A stretch of DNA of 18,003 nt, from NCBI GenBank assembly GCA_934232845.1, contig CAKQGD010000036.1, positions 1-18,003 of the forward strand, in the 5' to 3' direction. Position 1 is the first letter of the stretch; each line of letters begins with the position of its first letter. The notes beneath the pieces were generated by a model, which was not told the origin of the DNA, did not search any database, and was given only the letters and a program-made list of their open reading frames with translations. Below, piece after piece: positions 16,001 through 18,003 of this stretch. The translations under genes and the position numbers were made by a program. Source of the stretch: an uncultured Oscillospiraceae bacterium. GTDB lineage: Bacteria; Bacillota; Clostridia; Oscillospirales; Ruminococcaceae.

Positions 16001-16603
16001 ATCAAGGAAACAGCCGAAAAGCCGACGCAGGAAATTCACGATGATGTGCCGATTTTGCTGGCGGGTCTGATCAGCGCACGGCGCAATACGGTGACCAAGA
16101 GAGGAGAGACGATGGCTTATCTGACGCTTGAGGATCTGACCGGCAGCGTGGAAGTGATCGTATTTCCAAAAATTCTTCCGCAGATCGAGGATTTGCCGGA
16201 TCCGGCGGCGCCCGTGGCTTTTTTTGGACATTTATCCCTGCGGGAGGACAATATCACGCTTCGCCTTGAGAGAGCGGTGCCCTTATTGTCTTGGACTCCG
16301 AAGAACCGTTTTATTGACCGTGATACGACGCTTCGCCGTTCTCAGGGAGTGGTCGCTCCAAAAGGAAAACCCGGCATTCTGTATTTGAAAGCCGCTCGTA
16401 TGGACTGCGCTGCGTGGAAACAGGCCAAAAAGCTGCTGGCGGTCTTTGACGAGGGGCCGTCGCTTGTGCCCGTCTGGGTTAAATTTGAAAAAGAGAACCT
16501 TTGGGAAAAAGGCAAAATCCGTGTGGATGCGAACGAGGTCCTTTTGAGAGAGCTTGATAAGACGCTGGGCGGCGGCTGTGTCGTCTACCGCGAAGCGCAA
16601 TAA
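13082..16603 (+). CDS. dnaE: DNA polymerase III alpha subunit (DnaE)
   Basis: A 1173-residue replicative polymerase of the DnaE class. The PHP domain opens the protein with HLHLHTEYSLLDGA (6-19) and later ATNDAHYI; the metal-binding histidines look kept. The polymerase core has GPGRGSGAGSLAAY, the catalytic PDFDIDFC (Asp399 and Asp401) and KMDFLGLRNL (third aspartate, Asp549), followed by FASYAFNKSHAAAYAYVAYQ. An OB-fold (about 985-1030) has the pattern LISARRNTVTKRGETMAYL. The ATG at 13082 is preferred, with AAAGGAG overlapping the end of whiA; a GTG at 13073 is a weaker option. Clostridia usually also carry PolC, so this subunit probably shares replication. It lies 5 bases after whiA and 37 bases before pfkA, a frequent order in this class. 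Confidence 0.97.
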   Translation: MEPFVHLHLHTEYSLLDGACRIDRVLQHAKDMGQPAMAITDHGVMYGVVDFYKKAKEVGIKPIIGCEVYVAPRSMRDKVHKIDSSPYHLVLLCKNQTGYQNLISLVSRASIEGFYNKPRVDLELLAQKSEGLIALSACLAGQIPRLLTAGDYDGAKEAALRYVEIFDRENYYIEVQNHGIEEQRRILPYLRKLAKELGVGLVATNDAHYITKEDSRMQHVLTCIQTNTTVDNPSMEFETDEFYVKSRREMAEALPGFDEALDNTVKIAERCNVEFEFGKLKLPRFTAPDGRDNLEYFRTSCEEGLRRRYGEHPDPAVAERLHYEMSVIESMGYVDYYLIVYDFIAYARSQGIPVGPGRGSGAGSLAAYCIGITNIDPIRYGLIFERFLNPERVSMPDFDIDFCYVRRPEVIEYVVRRYGADHVAQIITFGTMAARAAIRDVGRTLGMSYQQTDRIAKLVPQELGITLDKALSGSKDFKKVYDEEPESRDLIDMARSLEGMPRHASVHAAGVVIAKDPVESYVPLQKGDDAAVTQFPMTTLEELGLLKMDFLGLRNLTVIADSERMIREHEPDFSAENIPLDDPEVFAMMSKGQTEGVFQFESGGMRNVLTQLGPEHMEDLIAVISLYRPGPMESIPRYIRNRHDPSKITYRHPKLASILDVTYGCIVYQEQVMQICRELAGFSYGRADLVRRAMSKKKASVMQKERDHFIHGMRREDGTLECPGCVANGIPEEIADAIFDEMSSFASYAFNKSHAAAYAYVAYQTAYLKCHYPREYMAALMTSVLDNTDKVVGYINECGRLGIGLLPPDVTRSQESFTVDKDKIRFGLLAIKNIGRGVVSRLIERREEEPFRDFMDFCTRMYDAESRRRTFECFIKCGALDCFGYTRSAMLAGLDGAMEEAERTVRTNLSGQTNLFDDPQTGVQSYQLPQVEEFEPEQLLKMEKEFLGVYVSGHPLLPHRAWMKKIGAVTIAQIKETAEKPTQEIHDDVPILLAGLISARRNTVTKRGETMAYLTLEDLTGSVEVIVFPKILPQIEDLPDPAAPVAFFGHLSLREDNITLRLERAVPLLSWTPKNRFIDRDTTLRRSQGVVAPKGKPGILYLKAARMDCAAWKQAKKLLAVFDEGPSLVPVWVKFEKENLWEKGKIRVDANEVLLRELDKTLGGGCVVYREAQ

Positions 16604-16640
16604 AACAAAAACGCGGACCGAAAAAGGAGAGTGCGAAAAG

Positions 16641-17618
16641 ATGCAGGAAAATACAGTGAAAACGATCGGTGTGCTGACGTCGGGCGGAGATGCTCCCGGC
16701 ATGAATGCCGCCATCCGCGCGGTGACCCGTGCCGGTATTATCCGAGGATTTCGGGTTGTCGGTGTCCGGAGAGGCTATAAGGGGCTGCTGGAGCGTGATA
16801 TTCAAGGTCTGAATCTGCGCAGTGTGAGCAATATTCTGCAGCAGGGCGGTACCATGCTTTATACTTCGCGCTGTCCCGAATTCATGGAGCAGCGCTATGT
16901 AAAGCTTGCTGCCGACATCTGCCGGGAAGAGGGAATCGACGTGCTTGTGACCATTGGAGGCGACGGCACCTATCGGGGCGCTCTTGCACTTTCCCAAGAG
17001 GGAATCGACTGCATTGGCATTCCGGGCACCATTGACAACGATATTTCCTCTTCCGACTACACGATCGGCTTTGATACGGCGGTGAATACCGTCGTGCAGA
17101 TGGTGGACCGTGTGCGCGACACGGCACGCTCTCACGACCGCTGCTCGGTGGTCGAGGTCATGGGACGTCACGCCGGCTATATCGCGGTGGAATCCGGCAT
17201 TGCCTGCGGCGCACTGTGTGTGCTTGTGCCGGAGACGCCGTTTGATCTGCAGCGGGATGTGATCGAAAGAATGATGGAGGCTCTCAACAACGGCAAACAG
17301 CATTTTATTATTGTTGTGGCGGAGGGGGCGGGCCATGCCCCGGAGATCGCGGCCGAAATTCGCGAGCGCACGCATATTGAGACGAATCATGTCGTGCTCG
17401 GCTATGTGCAGAGAGGCGGTTCTCCGACGTCGATGGATCGCGTTATGGCAAGCCGCATGGGCTGCCATGCAGTGGATCTGATCGCCGCGGGAAAGAAAAA
17501 CCGTGTTGTGGTTCGCCGGCACGGAGAGGTGACGGATTTTGACATTGCCGAGGCGCTTGCAATGACGAAAAAGCTGGATATGGGCATGGTGCGAGTGGCA
17601 GATTCCATCTCGATCTGA
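16641..17618 (+). CDS. pfkA: ATP-dependent 6-phosphofructokinase
   Basis: A 325-residue group A phosphofructokinase that makes fructose-1,6-bisphosphate, the committed step of glycolysis. It shows TSGGDAPGMNAAIRA (13-27), the nucleotide loop GGDGTYRGA (107-115), PGTIDND with catalytic Asp132 (128-134), GFDTAVNT, VEVMGRHAGYIA (171-182) and a C-terminal LGYVQRGGSPTSMDR. GGDG, not GGDD, indicates ATP rather than pyrophosphate as phosphoryl donor. The ATG at 16641 follows AAGGAGA by 10 bases and gives the normal family length; longer in-frame starts lie inside dnaE. There is no terminator between dnaE and this gene, so it ends the hprK operon. Confidence 0.97.
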   Translation: MQENTVKTIGVLTSGGDAPGMNAAIRAVTRAGIIRGFRVVGVRRGYKGLLERDIQGLNLRSVSNILQQGGTMLYTSRCPEFMEQRYVKLAADICREEGIDVLVTIGGDGTYRGALALSQEGIDCIGIPGTIDNDISSSDYTIGFDTAVNTVVQMVDRVRDTARSHDRCSVVEVMGRHAGYIAVESGIACGALCVLVPETPFDLQRDVIERMMEALNNGKQHFIIVVAEGAGHAPEIAAEIRERTHIETNHVVLGYVQRGGSPTSMDRVMASRMGCHAVDLIAAGKKNRVVVRRHGEVTDFDIAEALAMTKKLDMGMVRVADSISI

Positions 17619-17698
17619 TATAAAATCAGTTTTGGTGAAACAAAAGAGCTTGCTGTGTGCCGTATGGAATAGAATCAATAAAAAAGAGACGATGGAAG

Positions 17699-18003
17699 AT
17701 GGATATTTTATACGCACTGCTTTCCGCGCTTTTCGCGGGATTGACCGCCGTTTTGGCAAAGTGCGGTATCCGAAAAACAAATTCCGACTATGCGACGGCG
17801 CTTCGCACCGGCGTAGTTCTGATCTTTGCATGGGGGATGGTCTTTCTCACCGGAGCGCAGGGCGGGCTTTCCCTGATCAGCCGAAGGACGCTTTTCTTTC
17901 TCATACTGTCGGGGCTTGCGACCGGTGCGTCATGGCTTTGCTATTTCAGGGCGCTGCAGCTTGGCGACGTCAACAAGGTAGTGCCGATTGACAAATCCAG
18001 TGT
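17699..18003 (+). CDS. EamA/DMT-family transporter, N-terminal part
   Basis: The first 101 codons of a hydrophobic protein that runs off the window. It starts MDILYALLSALFAGLTAVLA and contains further hydrophobic helices (about 38-54 and 66-88), with a GASWLCYFRALQLGDVNKVV stretch that is the typical EamA signature. The pattern suits the small single-domain EamA proteins (COG2510-like) of about 140 residues, which may pair to form a transporter; the solute is unknown. The start ATG at 17699 follows a weak AAAAGAGA site about 11 bases upstream. It lies 80 bases after pfkA without a visible terminator or good promoter, so readthrough from pfkA is likely. Confidence 0.8.
   Translation, partial: MDILYALLSALFAGLTAVLAKCGIRKTNSDYATALRTGVVLIFAWGMVFLTGAQGGLSLISRRTLFFLILSGLATGASWLCYFRALQLGDVNKVVPIDKSS

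Noticed and set aside
17619..17698. Possible terminator or promoter between pfkA and the EamA gene
   Set aside because: The only stem (TTTTG/CAAAA) is 5 bp and lacks a T run, and the TAGAAT box has a TTGCTG only 14 bases away, so neither is convincing.
16479..17831. Minus-strand 450-codon frame opposite pfkA
   Set aside because: It is a shadow of pfkA and the end of dnaE; His/Arg-rich product, no motif, no promoter or ribosome site.

Overview
The window looks like ordinary chromosomal DNA from a low-to-moderate GC anaerobic Firmicute, most likely a clostridium of the Oscillospirales/Ruminococcaceae type. The basis is the hprK-murB-whiA-dnaE-pfkA gene order, the strong AGGAGG-type ribosome binding sites, sigma-A promoters with 17-base spacers, and a surface protein with a Ser/Thr linker and one C-terminal membrane helix. 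Family placement is inferred from gene content, not from a search. No phage, transposon, CRISPR, tRNA or rRNA was seen.

Layout. (a) 1-128, plus strand: the last 41 codons of an FAD-dependent dehydrogenase, ending at a bidirectional terminator (172-213). (b) 230-1941, minus strand: an NCS2 purine permease followed by a small GNAT-like protein. They are driven by a near-consensus promoter (2074-2102), and a perfect intrinsic-terminator hairpin (2010-2054) lies directly in the short 5' leader. (c) 2136-9877, minus strand: a signal-peptide-bearing coiled-coil surface protein, then MoxR ATPase, DUF58 protein, membrane transglutaminase-like protein and an OGG-type DNA glycosylase. MoxR, DUF58 and the transglutaminase-like gene are tightly coupled (ATGA overlap, then 19 bases), the classic MoxR/DUF58/TGase envelope module. 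(d) 9878-10213: the only long gene-free stretch, holding two back-to-back promoters and a roughly 150-base leader for the surface protein. (e) 10214-17618, plus strand: hprK, murB, whiA, dnaE and pfkA in one probable operon linking carbon-catabolite signalling, wall precursor synthesis, division/metabolism control, replication and glycolysis. (f) 17699 to the end: the 5' part of an EamA/DMT transporter.

The strongest points for follow-up are: the permease leader, where promoter, 9-bp dyad and terminator are packed into about 100 bases; the murB start, where a strong Shine-Dalgarno precedes ATC instead of ATG; the transglutaminase-like protein, with serine in the catalytic cysteine position; and the coiled-coil surface protein upstream of the MoxR module. 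I found no clear evidence of a wholly new multi-gene system; most of the window is recognisable housekeeping and envelope genes.
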